A DNA stretch of 64,000 bases from Kistimonas sp964291505 (lineage in GTDB: Bacteria; Pseudomonadota; Gammaproteobacteria; Pseudomonadales; Endozoicomonadaceae): NCBI GenBank assembly GCA_964291505.2, contig OZ220199.1, positions 1,302,001-1,366,000 on the forward strand, given 5' to 3'. Below, in pieces: positions 51,770 to 60,890 of the stretch. Below the pieces are notes generated by a model. That model had not been told where the DNA came from. It ran no database searches and saw nothing but the letters and a program-made list of their open reading frames with translations. Every line of letters starts with the position of its first letter. Position 1 is the first letter of the stretch. Position numbers and translations under genes: made by a program.

Positions 51770-51796
51770 AAAAGGCCAGCTAAATGCTGGCCTTTT
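51770..51796. terminator. Bidirectional terminator between PfkB kinase gene and prlC
   Basis: The stem AAAAGGCCAGC/GCTGGCCTTTT has a 5-base loop TAAAT. The stem is 11 bp with A and T runs on both flanks, between convergent genes. Confidence 0.88.
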
Positions 51797-51816
51797 CTCA
51801 TGGTATGAAACGGTGA

Positions 51817-53844
51817 TTACTGAATACCACTGTGCCTCAGCAGCGCATCAATCTGCGGCTCACGTCCGCGGAATGCGACAAACAGCTCCATGGGTTCACG
51901 GGAACCGCCTCTCTCGAGGATTTCATGAAGGAATTTCTCGCCTGTCGTACGATCAAATATGCCGTTTTCCTCGAACAGGGAGAAAGCATCTGCTGACAGC
52001 ACTTCCGCCCATTTGTAGCTGTAATAACCCGCGGCGTAACCACCGGCAAATATGTGGCTGAAACTGTTCTGGAAACGGTTGAAGGACGGGGGAACTACAA
52101 CCGCTACCTGCTTGCGAACATCATCCAACATGCCCTGAATACTCAGTCCTTGCTGGTATTCCTTGTGCATTCTGAAATCAAACAGGGCGAACTCCAGCTG
52201 ACGCACCATCAGCATAGCGGACTGGAAGTTCTTTGCAGCCAGCAGTTTTTCCAGCATCTCATCGGGGAGTGGTTCGCCGGTTTCATAGTGGCCGGAAATC
52301 AGTGCCAGACCTTCCCGCTCCCAGCACCAGTTCTCCATAAACTGGCTGGGCAACTCCACCGCATCCCAGGCAACACCACTGATGCCAGACACCGCCGCAT
52401 AGTCGATACGGGTCAGCATATGGTGCAGACCATGACCAAATTCGTGGAACAGGGTGACCACTTCATCGTGGGTCAGCAGGGCAGGCTTATCGCCCACCGG
52501 CGGGGTGAAGTTGGTGGTAAGGTACGCTACCGGCAACTGCACCTTTTCATCGTATTTCATGCGGGTACGGCAGACATCCATCCAGGCGCCGCCACGCTTG
52601 TGTTCGCGAGCATAAGGATCGAGATAAAACCGGCCGATGACGTCATCGTCACGAATCACATCGTAGAAGCGGACATCCCGGTGCCAGGTATCCACACCCT
52701 GCACTTCCCGGAAGGTCAGACCATAGAGCTTTCCGGTAACAGAAAACATGCCATCAATGGCTTTTTCCGCCGGGAACCAGGGGCGCAACGCTTCCTGGCT
52801 AATGGCATAGCGATGTTGGCGCAGCTTTTCCGCGTAGTAAGCAACGTCCCATGCCTGCAAGTCCTCAAAACCATCCACCTCTTTTGCAAAGGCCTTCAGT
52901 TCCGCCAGTTCTTTCTCTGCCTGAGGTTTGCTGCGTGCAGCCAGATCTTCCAGAAACTCAATCACCTTATCGGGTGATTCTGCCATCTTGGTGGCCAGTG
53001 AATATTCAGCGTAATTGTTGAAATCCAGTAACTGGGCCAGTTCATGGCGCAGCGCAACGATTTCATCCATCAAGGAGGAGTTATCAAACTCCCCTCCATT
53101 GGGTCCCTGATCTGACGCACGGGTAGAAAAGGCGGTATAGACTTCCTGCCGCAAACCACGGTTATCGCTGTACGTCATCACCGGCAGATAGCTCGGGAAC
53201 TCCAGATTCAGCAACCAGCCATCCTTACCTTTTGCTTCCGCCAGCTGTCGGGCGTTGGCCTTAGCGCTATCAGGCAGACCGGCCAGTTCAGATTCATCAC
53301 TGATCAGCTTTGTCCAAGCCATAGTGGCATCCAGCACATTGTCTGAATACTTACTGGTGACTTCCGAGAGGCGCTTTTTCAGCTCGCCATAGCGCTGTTT
53401 TTTATCGTCCGCCAATGCAACACCTGCGAGTTTGAAATCACGCAGGGCGTTGGTAATGACTTTCTGCTGGGCGGTATCCAGTGAACCAAAGGCTTCGCTA
53501 TCGGCCAGCTGCTGATACGCGTTGTAGAGCGCGGTGTTTTGCCCCAGCCAGGTGGTAAGTTCAGACAGCTTGGGCAACTGTGCATTGTAGGCATCCCGCA
53601 GCGCTTCACTGTTCACGACGGAATTCATATGGGAAACCGGCGACCAGGCCTGTGACAGACGGTCATCCAGCGCATCCAGAGGCTGTTGCAGTGACGCCCA
53701 GTCAATCGCCTTGCCATCTACCAGAAGGGACTCCACCCCCGTCCGATAATCACTCAGCAGCTGATCAACGGCCGGACCGACCTGCTCAGCATCAATCCGG
53801 GAGAAAGGCGGTAATTCGTGTTCTTCCAGCAGCGGGTTCATCAT
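51817..53844 (-). CDS. prlC: Oligopeptidase A (PrlC, M3 family)
   Basis: A cytoplasmic zinc metallopeptidase that degrades short peptides, including released signal peptides. The 675-residue protein belongs to family M3. The zinc motif HEFGH lies in TLFHEFGHGLHHML near residue 463, with a downstream ligand Glu in AWDAVELPSQFMENW near 492. The N-terminus (MMNPLLEEHELPPFSRI) is normal for the family; either of the first two Met codons could start it. Confidence 0.96.
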   Translation of the reverse strand: MMNPLLEEHELPPFSRIDAEQVGPAVDQLLSDYRTGVESLLVDGKAIDWASLQQPLDALDDRLSQAWSPVSHMNSVVNSEALRDAYNAQLPKLSELTTWLGQNTALYNAYQQLADSEAFGSLDTAQQKVITNALRDFKLAGVALADDKKQRYGELKKRLSEVTSKYSDNVLDATMAWTKLISDESELAGLPDSAKANARQLAEAKGKDGWLLNLEFPSYLPVMTYSDNRGLRQEVYTAFSTRASDQGPNGGEFDNSSLMDEIVALRHELAQLLDFNNYAEYSLATKMAESPDKVIEFLEDLAARSKPQAEKELAELKAFAKEVDGFEDLQAWDVAYYAEKLRQHRYAISQEALRPWFPAEKAIDGMFSVTGKLYGLTFREVQGVDTWHRDVRFYDVIRDDDVIGRFYLDPYAREHKRGGAWMDVCRTRMKYDEKVQLPVAYLTTNFTPPVGDKPALLTHDEVVTLFHEFGHGLHHMLTRIDYAAVSGISGVAWDAVELPSQFMENWCWEREGLALISGHYETGEPLPDEMLEKLLAAKNFQSAMLMVRQLEFALFDFRMHKEYQQGLSIQGMLDDVRKQVAVVVPPSFNRFQNSFSHIFAGGYAAGYYSYKWAEVLSADAFSLFEENGIFDRTTGEKFLHEILERGGSREPMELFVAFRGREPQIDALLRHSGIQ

Positions 53845-53907
53845 GTGGCGACTCTCATGTAGATGGGCATATGCCTAAGAAAACAATGGAGCCAGAGCGC
53901 AGGGTTT

Positions 53908-54351
53908 TCAAGCGTCTGTCGGCTGAAAGGGCCGTTTAAGGTAATTTGTCAGTATCGGTTGCAGCCATAGTCCTGCCAGCATGGCGCTGACGAACAGCAC
54001 GACCTGAAGGTTTCCTCCAGCCAGCAGCGTGATGGCTGGTCCCGGGCACAACCCTACCAGTCCCCAACCGACACCGAACAATACAGCGCCAACGACCAGC
54101 GGCCTGTCGACCTGCGCCAGGGAAGGCAACGTAAAGGAAGCCGCCACCTTTGGAGCAGGTTGCTTAAGAATCCATCGGGTCACTGGAATATTCACCAGTA
54201 ACGCGCCGCCCATAACCAACGCCAGGGTTGGATCCCAGTGCCCGGTGATATCCAGGAAACCGAGCACTTTCTCCGGATTCAGCATGCCGGATATCGCCAG
54301 CCCTGCACCAAACAGAAGGCCTGACAGTATCGCAATCACTATCTGTTTCAT
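53908..54351 (-). CDS. YeeE/YedE family (DUF6691) membrane protein, half-size
   Basis: This 147-residue protein has four hydrophobic segments. The signature GAGLAISGMLNPEKVLGFLD near residue 16-35 and GLCPGPAI near residue 108 are typical of YeeE/YedE sulfur-compound transporters. Cys in GLCPGP corresponds to a conserved residue on the transport path of that family. It is probably a partner of the half-size protein encoded just upstream (9-base gap), as in PmpA/PmpB pairs. Likely cargo is thiosulfate or another reduced sulfur species. Confidence 0.85.
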   Translation of the reverse strand: MKQIVIAILSGLLFGAGLAISGMLNPEKVLGFLDITGHWDPTLALVMGGALLVNIPVTRWILKQPAPKVAASFTLPSLAQVDRPLVVGAVLFGVGWGLVGLCPGPAITLLAGGNLQVVLFVSAMLAGLWLQPILTNYLKRPFQPTDA

Positions 54352-54360
54352 GGTTTCCCC

Positions 54361-54768
54361 TCACACCAGATGCCGAACAACAAAAACCGTCAACATCGCC
54401 GTTGCCATAAACACCATGACAGCCACCAGAGAACGGACAGAGAATCTGGCCAGCCCACAGACACCATGTCCACTGGTACAGCCATTACCCAACCGGGTTC
54501 CAAACCCCACCAGTAGCCCGGCACTTATCAACAGGAAAGGGCTGGCCTCTGGTGCAGGAACCGGTTTATCCAACAAACCCAGTGCAGCCATACCGCCTGC
54601 CCCCATGGCCAGAAGAAAGGCGACGCGCCACAGCGCATCACCACGACGAATCCCCCCGAGAATGCCGGATATTCCTGCCACCCGGCCATTGCCCCACAGC
54701 AACAGCGCAGCAGATAAACCGATCAACATACCACCGAGTAGACCTGAAAGCGGCGTGAATGATGTCAT
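54361..54768 (-). CDS. YeeE/YedE family membrane protein, half-size partner
   Basis: This 135-residue membrane protein has four hydrophobic segments, the N-terminal GLLGGMLIGLSAALLLWGNG, and RLGNGCTSGHGVCGLARFS near residue 92, which contains the conserved Cys of the YeeE/YedE family. The start ATG 54768 lies 2 bases before the end of the ArsR-type gene, so the three genes form one tight operon. Together with the following gene it makes a complete YeeE/YedE-like unit for sulfur species. Confidence 0.85.
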   Translation of the reverse strand: MTSFTPLSGLLGGMLIGLSAALLLWGNGRVAGISGILGGIRRGDALWRVAFLLAMGAGGMAALGLLDKPVPAPEASPFLLISAGLLVGFGTRLGNGCTSGHGVCGLARFSVRSLVAVMVFMATAMLTVFVVRHLV

Positions 54769-54770
54769 GG

Positions 54771-55082
54771 CTATTTCCCTCCTGAAGCGCAATAAATGCC
54801 ATGCAATGTTTCGAGTATTTTTCCGGCATCCTGACTGGCAATGCGGTAGTAGATAATTTGTGATTCCCGCCTTGTGGCAACTAACCCATCCTTTCGCAGA
54901 ACAGCCAGATGCTGTGACAGGGCTGACTGGCTGAGATCCACCTGGGCATTGATCTCTGAAACCGTCATTTCCCCTTCCACCAGCAGGCACAGGATCATCA
55001 GGCGGTTCTCATTGGCGAGAGCCTTGAGCAGTCCTGAGGCTTTTTGTGCATTACTGCGCATGGCCTCTGCAGGCATTTTCAT
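54771..55082 (-). CDS. ArsR-family repressor, BigR/SqrR-like sulfide sensor
   Basis: This 103-residue winged-helix repressor has the core LLKALANENRLMILCLLVEGE and the recognition helix LSQSALSQHLAVLRKDGLV near residues 50-68. Two cysteines, Cys32 (MILCLL) and Cys98 (IYCASGG), match the pair that forms a disulfide or polysulfide bridge in BigR, YgaV and SqrR. It is first gene of an operon with two sulfur transporters, and a long palindrome lies in its promoter. A reactive-sulfur-responsive repressor is therefore likely. Confidence 0.85.
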   Translation of the reverse strand: MKMPAEAMRSNAQKASGLLKALANENRLMILCLLVEGEMTVSEINAQVDLSQSALSQHLAVLRKDGLVATRRESQIIYYRIASQDAGKILETLHGIYCASGGK

Positions 55083-55128
55083 ACTATGGCACGCTCTTTC
55101 ATTTAGTTACCTTAAACGAACCATATAA

Positions 55129-55150
55129 TATATTAGAAAAAACTAATATA
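55129..55150. promoter_or_regulatory. BigR-type palindromic operator
   Basis: TATATTAG-AAAAAA-CTAATATA is a perfect 8-6-8 inverted repeat, 46 bases upstream of the repressor start. AT-rich palindromes of this shape are the known binding sites of BigR-like proteins. A partial third arm (TTCTAATT) follows at 55156. Confidence 0.65.
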
Positions 55151-55573
55151 AAAAATTCTAATTTTCAGACAATGAAAAGAACTGCACCACTTTTTAAATA
55201 TGCATATCGTACAGCCAATCAAGTATGCAGGTCATAGTCTCCGAAAATCATGTTTTGCCAGTTTTTGAGGTTTGTTATCACAACTCTGAGTATTGCTTTA
55301 GAGAGCAATACAGTATTGGCCGGTTTAATTTTTAACAGCTATATTTCATCTCCACTAATAACAGCTACCATCCTTCTTTATTGATTGAATAAACTACTCA
55401 GTAGTCTGAAAAATATATCCATGCTAACGATTAATGAAATGTGTGTGATTTTTAAAAAGTGTGTCTAGTGCCAAATACGGTAATACTTTAAATATGCACC
55501 ACTATTGTTTATTTATTTTTCATTTAACACTTTGATCGCCCTTTATATCACAGGGAATCGCAGGAGGTATAAA
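55151..55573. other. AT-rich gene-free region
   Basis: A 423-base AT-rich stretch between the sulfur operon and the secreted S41-like gene. No credible gene is seen. The composition resembles the AT-rich islands at 17258-18208 and 20916-22355. Confidence 0.5.
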
Positions 55574-57559
55574 ATGCGCTTTCTAACCTTAGGGTTGTCA
55601 CTGCTTGGCTTATCGTTATCGCTCATAGCCAAGGGAGATGACCTCACTATTACCCGACTCCCCTCTACTAATGGAATAATTTCTGAATCATCTTTTTTGA
55701 AACAGATTTTTGAGGAAAATTTTTCCTATTATCCTCTTTTTTCAAACGATCTAGATAAGCAACTGGATCAGCTCAATGCTTACAAACTACCTGATGACAT
55801 GATCAAATACCGGCTTGAACTACAAAAGATCATTGCAACCTACAATGATTCCCTATCCGGTGTAGAAGATCTTTTTAATACAAGACAGAATCCAAATAAA
55901 AGTAGCATCTACGAACAGCGCATAGGAATAATAAAAGTCATCGCGGAGAAACGACCGCAGTTTGTGCTGATGGCCCAGTGCGAATTCAAGTCCGGTAGCG
56001 GGGAAAGCTACATTGAACAAAACCTGTTTGATTCAACCCATCCTTACCTGGCTGCCATCGACAACATTCCTGTGGCTTACTGGATTCATAAGCTTGAACC
56101 TTATATCCCTACCACCAATAAAACCAGGGTATATGCACAATCCGCTTACTGGCTGGAACACATCAACCAAGCAAGAAAATTGATTGGTCAGCCACTATCC
56201 AATAAAGCAAGACTTACCATGGCTGCAGATGATGGCACCACGACTGATCACTTTGTACCACTGAATGAAAATTTTCATAGCTGCCCGAAAGATGCCAGTT
56301 ATAACGTACAGTTTGTTGATATTCGCCCTGATTCAGAAACCATAACTGCTTCTACTGACGGCAACATTGCCTACGTGCACCTGCCCGTAATGTATAATCT
56401 GGCAGACCAAAACGAAGCATCACAGTTGTTTTTACTCATGGAGCAACTGCGCTCGGTATCTGGTAAAAAAGGCATGATTCTCGACCTTCGCGATAACAGC
56501 AAAGGCAATCGAACAGCCTTGATCGCCCTATACCCCTTCCTGGCACATCAGGACTCCCCGCCAAGAGTGGTCAATGTTATGAGTTATCGTCTGTCGTCAC
56601 AGGATTCCCTCTGGGGGGATGCTGACAACGACCACCTTGCCAGCCGATTTGCATTCCGTAGTGATCATCCACTGTGGTCAGAGCAGGAGCGTAATACGAT
56701 CGAAACCTTTGAAATGAAGGATATTCACCAGGATATTAATCAAGCGACACCCGATATCGCGGGCAACTGGTATAACGGAGATCGTTTCAGTCGTTGGCAC
56801 TACATGGTCATGTCATCCCGGCAGCCGTTTTTCCGGCAAATGATACAGACCTATGACATTGATACAGCTGAAGACGCCTTAATCGCTGATAATTTCTCGG
56901 ACCTGATCAATCACTGGGATGACATCTTACCAAGCTATAAACGACCTGAGCATATCGTGGTGCTGTCCAACCAGGGGACTTACAATGCTGCTGAAATACT
57001 CCTGAGCGCCATCAAAGGTATGGATGGGGTAACCATTTTGGGAAACCGGACAGGTGGTGGGAGTTCTATGGCAAAAACCTATTCCCTGCCGCATGGTACC
57101 CAAATAAAACTGGGTTCATCCCTATCCTTTACACCTGAGGGGCTTCTGTATGATAACCATGGCGTTGAACCTGATCAGGTCATATACCCTCAGGCTGACG
57201 ATTTCCATTTCAAGCAATATCTGAATACCAACCGTCCACAGGTCGTTCATGCGGAAGACCGACTGCTCAGAAAGGCTATCCGCTTGATCAAAACCAGCCA
57301 AACCGTAACACGTTCATTATCTGCAGGCCCTATCTACGGTGATGACGATGCATTGGAAAAATGCCCAGTACTGTGTGAAACGAATGATGGTTATTGGAAC
57401 CATAAATGGGCATCACTCATTCCCGGGGAAATGGCTGTCTGCCAATGCCATCTTCCCAGCGAACCACTGGAGATGATTGAGAAACCCATACTCAAGGACA
57501 AATTACCCAAGCATTGGCTCGATGCGTCCCGTACTACAGCGCATTTTTCATCGAAATAA
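55574..57559 (+). CDS. Secreted S41-peptidase-like protein lacking the catalytic serine
   Basis: This 661-residue protein has a signal peptide (FLTLGLSLLGLSLSLIA). The C-terminal half has the tail-specific-protease fold of family S41: KGMILDLRDNSKGN near residue 300, IVVLSNQGTYNAAEILLSAI around 463-480, and TILGNRTGGGSSM near 488. In active relatives the last block but one reads with Ser at the position of Asn471 (S-A-A-E). The enzyme is thus probably inactive or uses different chemistry. The N-terminal 280 residues have no known domain. Start ATG 55574 has AGGAGGT upstream. It is moderately AT-rich. Confidence 0.75.
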   Translation: MRFLTLGLSLLGLSLSLIAKGDDLTITRLPSTNGIISESSFLKQIFEENFSYYPLFSNDLDKQLDQLNAYKLPDDMIKYRLELQKIIATYNDSLSGVEDLFNTRQNPNKSSIYEQRIGIIKVIAEKRPQFVLMAQCEFKSGSGESYIEQNLFDSTHPYLAAIDNIPVAYWIHKLEPYIPTTNKTRVYAQSAYWLEHINQARKLIGQPLSNKARLTMAADDGTTTDHFVPLNENFHSCPKDASYNVQFVDIRPDSETITASTDGNIAYVHLPVMYNLADQNEASQLFLLMEQLRSVSGKKGMILDLRDNSKGNRTALIALYPFLAHQDSPPRVVNVMSYRLSSQDSLWGDADNDHLASRFAFRSDHPLWSEQERNTIETFEMKDIHQDINQATPDIAGNWYNGDRFSRWHYMVMSSRQPFFRQMIQTYDIDTAEDALIADNFSDLINHWDDILPSYKRPEHIVVLSNQGTYNAAEILLSAIKGMDGVTILGNRTGGGSSMAKTYSLPHGTQIKLGSSLSFTPEGLLYDNHGVEPDQVIYPQADDFHFKQYLNTNRPQVVHAEDRLLRKAIRLIKTSQTVTRSLSAGPIYGDDDALEKCPVLCETNDGYWNHKWASLIPGEMAVCQCHLPSEPLEMIEKPILKDKLPKHWLDASRTTAHFSSK

Positions 57560-57575
57560 TGCCAATCCATGTATA

Positions 57576-57601
57576 GGAAAGGGCTGATAACAGCCCTTTC
57601 C
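57576..57601 (+). terminator. Terminator after the S41-like gene
   Basis: Perfect 11-bp stem GGAAAGGGCTG/CAGCCCTTTCC with loop ATAA, 16 bases past the stop. T-run is short. Confidence 0.8.
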
Positions 57602-57691
57602 TGATAACTACCTGAGAGAGGATGAGATATCGAAAGGCACGGCAGATTTCATTGCCTTCCGATTTGTTGACCCAAATACTGACAGCCTTAT

Positions 57692-59710
57692 TTACTGAAC
57701 GTGAAATGCCTTACTAATCCCTTGATAGGGTTTCATCAGAAACGTCCAAGCCTCTTTGTACACGCCTTCATGAACTATGCGATATGTTCCGGAAGGCGTA
57801 TCCGTGGGAATGCGCCAATCAATAATGGCGTGCGAGGTACCCCAGAATCCATCAATACGCTGCCACGTATAGCGCGTTTCCAGGTCCCGGTCTCGGGCTA
57901 CGGTATGCCATTGTCCATTTTCAAAACGCTGTACTTTCAGAAAACTTCCCATGGTTTTCAGGTCATTACGGGGATGCCCGGACCAGAACTTCACCTGGAC
58001 ATGATCACCTTTCTGATAGGCGCTATTGGCATCCTGCACCGTTTGGCCAATGGACTTGAACACTGGTGCCTGATCATGCACGATCGGCTTGTTGTAATAC
58101 ACCACCTGATCGTCAGACAGATCATCCGGTATTGGCTCTGACTCTCCAGTCCAGGGATCCATAGCTGTATCCGCCAGCGATTCAGCCAACCGTGAAAATG
58201 ACTGCCGATAGGCCGCTAATGTCCAAGGACCAAAGTGGGTACTGGCCCCCTCATAGTGTTGTTTTTCGTATTCTTCGCGAGTGGTGACGTAGCCTGCATA
58301 GGCATTGGAATAACCTGCCAATACGGTATGACTCAATCCTGTACCTGTAACAGCTTCAACCGTCTGACGTATACGGCGGCCAGCCATAACGGTAAATTCA
58401 CCCGGCACAGCCAGAAGCCCAAGCGAGCCAATCTTCATGATGGAAACCGGCAATACATCAGGCGTCCATGGATAAGGCTGAACATTGCCAGTTGCCAGCA
58501 ATATGGGTTTTGGGGCATGGCAAGCTTTCTGTTCTGTCGTCGGCGCCATGACCAGACCAGTAATCCCTTCCCAGAATGTTTCACTTTCCTGCTGACCTTC
58601 TTCAAACAGGGGACCACGTCCATCTTCTGTTCCGGAAGCAAAGGCATAACCTAACGCTGCGACACAGGTTCTCTGTTCCCCTTGTCCTCTAAAGCGGTCA
58701 TTCACAGCAACAGACGACATATCCACATATCGGTGTCGGACTGCCAAACTGCCGTGCAACTGCTCTGTTGCGTTCTGAAACAGCGTCCAGGCCTTATCAA
58801 ACTGCCTTTCACCAATCATCTGGTTACTTTCATCCGGTGTAGAACCGGGACCAGTACCGTCCAGGTTAAGGTTAGGCGTCATATCTCCGGCATTGGTTTG
58901 GGCGAAAGCTGCGACATACACATTCTCCCCGGTATAACTGCTCCCCATACGCTTTTCAAACAGATACTGAGCAACACCTTTATTGTCTGATGACAGCAGG
59001 GTATTAGTCATCGGCAGGCTGACCGCATGGACGGGGAACCAGCTGATCATGCCGATATCCCGGTCTTCGCCTTGAATGAACCGGAGCACCGTCATTTCAG
59101 GATCAATCGAAGAATACTGGTCAGCATCCACATTGTTTTCATAGGCTGGCATCGAGCGATTGGCGCTAGCATTCCACAGTTCGCCTCGATTAAAGAGGAT
59201 TCTACCCGGCGCCAGCGATTCATGGGCCCGCACAATAGACTGGAATATTCCCTCTACGGTTGCGTCATAGGTTTGCTGGACAAAGCCTTCGGCAGTCACG
59301 TTATACAGGGCGTAGTGTGAATGTCCGCCGGCACCACCATGGGTATGAGTGGCGCTGATAATCAGGTTGTCATCGTTATACAGATCCCCATAATGAGCTT
59401 TGAGCTTTTTCAGAACGCCCTGGGTCACGCCCTGAAATACGGCACCCTGGTCTACAGAGACAAACACCACCCGGTTTTCGTCTGCAACCGGTTCTGCAAT
59501 GACAAACGCCCTTGACCACTGACGATCACGAATACCTGTGGAAAACTGGTCTGAACTGGCATAGCCAAACAGGTTCACTTCTGCTGCAGGTCCAGTGATA
59601 TCGTAAATGCCGACACCAACCCGATAATTGTTTTCTACAGCCATTGTCGTTTGTACCAGGCACAGGCAAAACAACGCCATGCACTTCCGGAGATAATTCC
59701 CCATATGCAT
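57692..59710 (-). CDS. Neutral/alkaline ceramidase, secreted
   Basis: This enzyme hydrolyses the amide bond of ceramide, giving sphingosine and a fatty acid. The 672-residue protein has a signal peptide (CMALFCLCLVQTTMA). The family features are complete: zinc residues in SATHTHGGAGGHS near 115 and WFPVHAVSL near 227, the nucleophile Ser in NASANRSMPAY near 187, VPGEFTVMAGRRIR near 430 and the Tyr-containing AGYSNAYAGYVTT near 460, followed by a C-terminal immunoglobulin-like domain. Bacteria generally lack ceramide, so a host lipid target is likely, as for Pseudomonas aeruginosa CerN. Confidence 0.93.
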   Translation of the reverse strand: MHMGNYLRKCMALFCLCLVQTTMAVENNYRVGVGIYDITGPAAEVNLFGYASSDQFSTGIRDRQWSRAFVIAEPVADENRVVFVSVDQGAVFQGVTQGVLKKLKAHYGDLYNDDNLIISATHTHGGAGGHSHYALYNVTAEGFVQQTYDATVEGIFQSIVRAHESLAPGRILFNRGELWNASANRSMPAYENNVDADQYSSIDPEMTVLRFIQGEDRDIGMISWFPVHAVSLPMTNTLLSSDNKGVAQYLFEKRMGSSYTGENVYVAAFAQTNAGDMTPNLNLDGTGPGSTPDESNQMIGERQFDKAWTLFQNATEQLHGSLAVRHRYVDMSSVAVNDRFRGQGEQRTCVAALGYAFASGTEDGRGPLFEEGQQESETFWEGITGLVMAPTTEQKACHAPKPILLATGNVQPYPWTPDVLPVSIMKIGSLGLLAVPGEFTVMAGRRIRQTVEAVTGTGLSHTVLAGYSNAYAGYVTTREEYEKQHYEGASTHFGPWTLAAYRQSFSRLAESLADTAMDPWTGESEPIPDDLSDDQVVYYNKPIVHDQAPVFKSIGQTVQDANSAYQKGDHVQVKFWSGHPRNDLKTMGSFLKVQRFENGQWHTVARDRDLETRYTWQRIDGFWGTSHAIIDWRIPTDTPSGTYRIVHEGVYKEAWTFLMKPYQGISKAFHVQ

Positions 59711-60164
59711 TTCCTCACTGAAACAACAGTCGTTTGATCAGGACCATGGCGGCAGGAGACAACAAACAGACCGGAGAAACAGGGCGTTACCGGGAAAGAC
59801 AAAGGACTCGGAAACGATCCATCCATGGCAGAATGTTCAGAGCAGTACGGTCGAACAGCCAGCGTCTGTACAGCTTTAAGGGTATGCCGGGAACCGGTTC
59901 TCTTCCGGCTCATTTTGTGAACCCGTTCACACTTTCAGCATTTCGTACTAATAACTCATAAAACGTGTAATTGCGGATGTTGCCTCGCTGACCGAATGAC
60001 TACGCTTGCTGCCCTTTAGACTGTCCGGTCGGTTTCGGCCTTATGGCGACAGTCCTCCACACAGCCTTCTGCTTCCTTTCCGGCTTCCGGTTTTCCCGGT
60101 TGAAGTCAGGAACAACGGCTGTCTGCATTCCGCTACTATTCACCGCTGCTGCAAGGATACCGAC
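59711..60164. other. Intergenic region between ceramidase and satP genes
   Basis: A 454-base divergent promoter region without a gene. It contains a perfect CRP-type site (59916-59931) and, in the satP leader, a hairpin with a GACTGTC/GACAGTC stem (60019-60054). Confidence 0.6.
59916..59931. promoter_or_regulatory. CRP/Vfr-type binding site
   Basis: TGTGA-ACCCGT-TCACA matches the CRP core TGTGA-N6-TCACA fully, with 7-bp perfect arms (TGTGAAC/GTTCACA). It lies 234 bases before the satP start and 205 before the ceramidase start. Acetate uptake genes are classic CRP targets. Confidence 0.7.
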
Positions 60165-60728
60165 GTGTCAGAAAAACTGGCCAATCCCGCTCCGCTGGGC
60201 CTGATGGGCTTCGGCATGACCACCATTCTGCTTAACATTCACAACGCCGGTTTCTTTCCGATCAGCGCCATGATCCTGGCCATGGGCCTGTGCTATGGCG
60301 GTCTGGCCCAGGTCATCGTGGGTATCATGGAGTTCAAGAAGGGGAATACCTTCGGTCTGACCGCATTCACGTCCTACGGTCTGTTCTGGTGGTCTCTGGT
60401 ACTGCTGCTGATCTTCCCGTCCATGGGAATCTCTGAAGCGACACCTGCCGCATTCATGGGCTGGTACCTGGGTCTGTGGGGCATGTTCACCGGTTTCATG
60501 TTCTTCGGCACCCTGAAGGCCAACCGCGCGTTGCAGTTCGTCTTTGCATCCCTGACCGTACTGTTCTTCCTGTTGGCTGCCCGTGACTTCACCGGTTCCA
60601 AACTGATCGGCACTATCGCCGGTTTCGAAGGCATCATCTGCGGCGCCAGTGCTATCTACCTGGCCATGGCAGAAGTGCTGAACGAACAGTTTGGCCGTAC
60701 CGTTCTGCCTATCGGCGAAGTACGCTGA
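60165..60728 (+). CDS. satP: Acetate/succinate transporter SatP (GPR1/FUN34/YaaH family)
   Basis: This 187-residue inner membrane protein has six helices and transports acetate and succinate with protons. The family signature NPAPLGLMGFGMTTILLN lies at residues about 6-23, and GLTAFTSYGLFWWSL near 65. The length equals that of E. coli SatP (188). The start is GTG 60165, giving MSEKLANPAPLG, with AAGGA upstream. A longer open frame to the left is rich in Ser/Pro/Arg and does not belong. It precedes an acyl-CoA ligase gene by about 160 bases. Confidence 0.92.
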   Translation: MSEKLANPAPLGLMGFGMTTILLNIHNAGFFPISAMILAMGLCYGGLAQVIVGIMEFKKGNTFGLTAFTSYGLFWWSLVLLLIFPSMGISEATPAAFMGWYLGLWGMFTGFMFFGTLKANRALQFVFASLTVLFFLLAARDFTGSKLIGTIAGFEGIICGASAIYLAMAEVLNEQFGRTVLPIGEVR

Positions 60729-60734
60729 TAACAT

Positions 60735-60764
60735 TTGCCCCGGAGCTAACGTGCTTTGGGGCAA
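60735..60764 (+). terminator. Hairpin after satP
   Basis: A TTGCCCC/GGGGCAA stem (60735-60741 with 60758-60764) lies just past the satP stop. No clear T-run follows, so attenuation or mRNA-end protection is possible. Confidence 0.5.
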
Positions 60765-60890
60765 CCTTCCTCTTTGAATACCGCTCCTTTTTTCTCCCCA
60801 CACCCCGACATACCGCTGACTATACTTCCTCCCCGATTTATTCCCTGAACAGGGACAACGGATCACTCCCGTTAACTGGAGAGCGACGTA

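Noticed and set aside
52054..52977. Long open frame antisense to prlC
   Set aside because: Shadow of the M3 peptidase gene; no ribosome site or recognisable domain.
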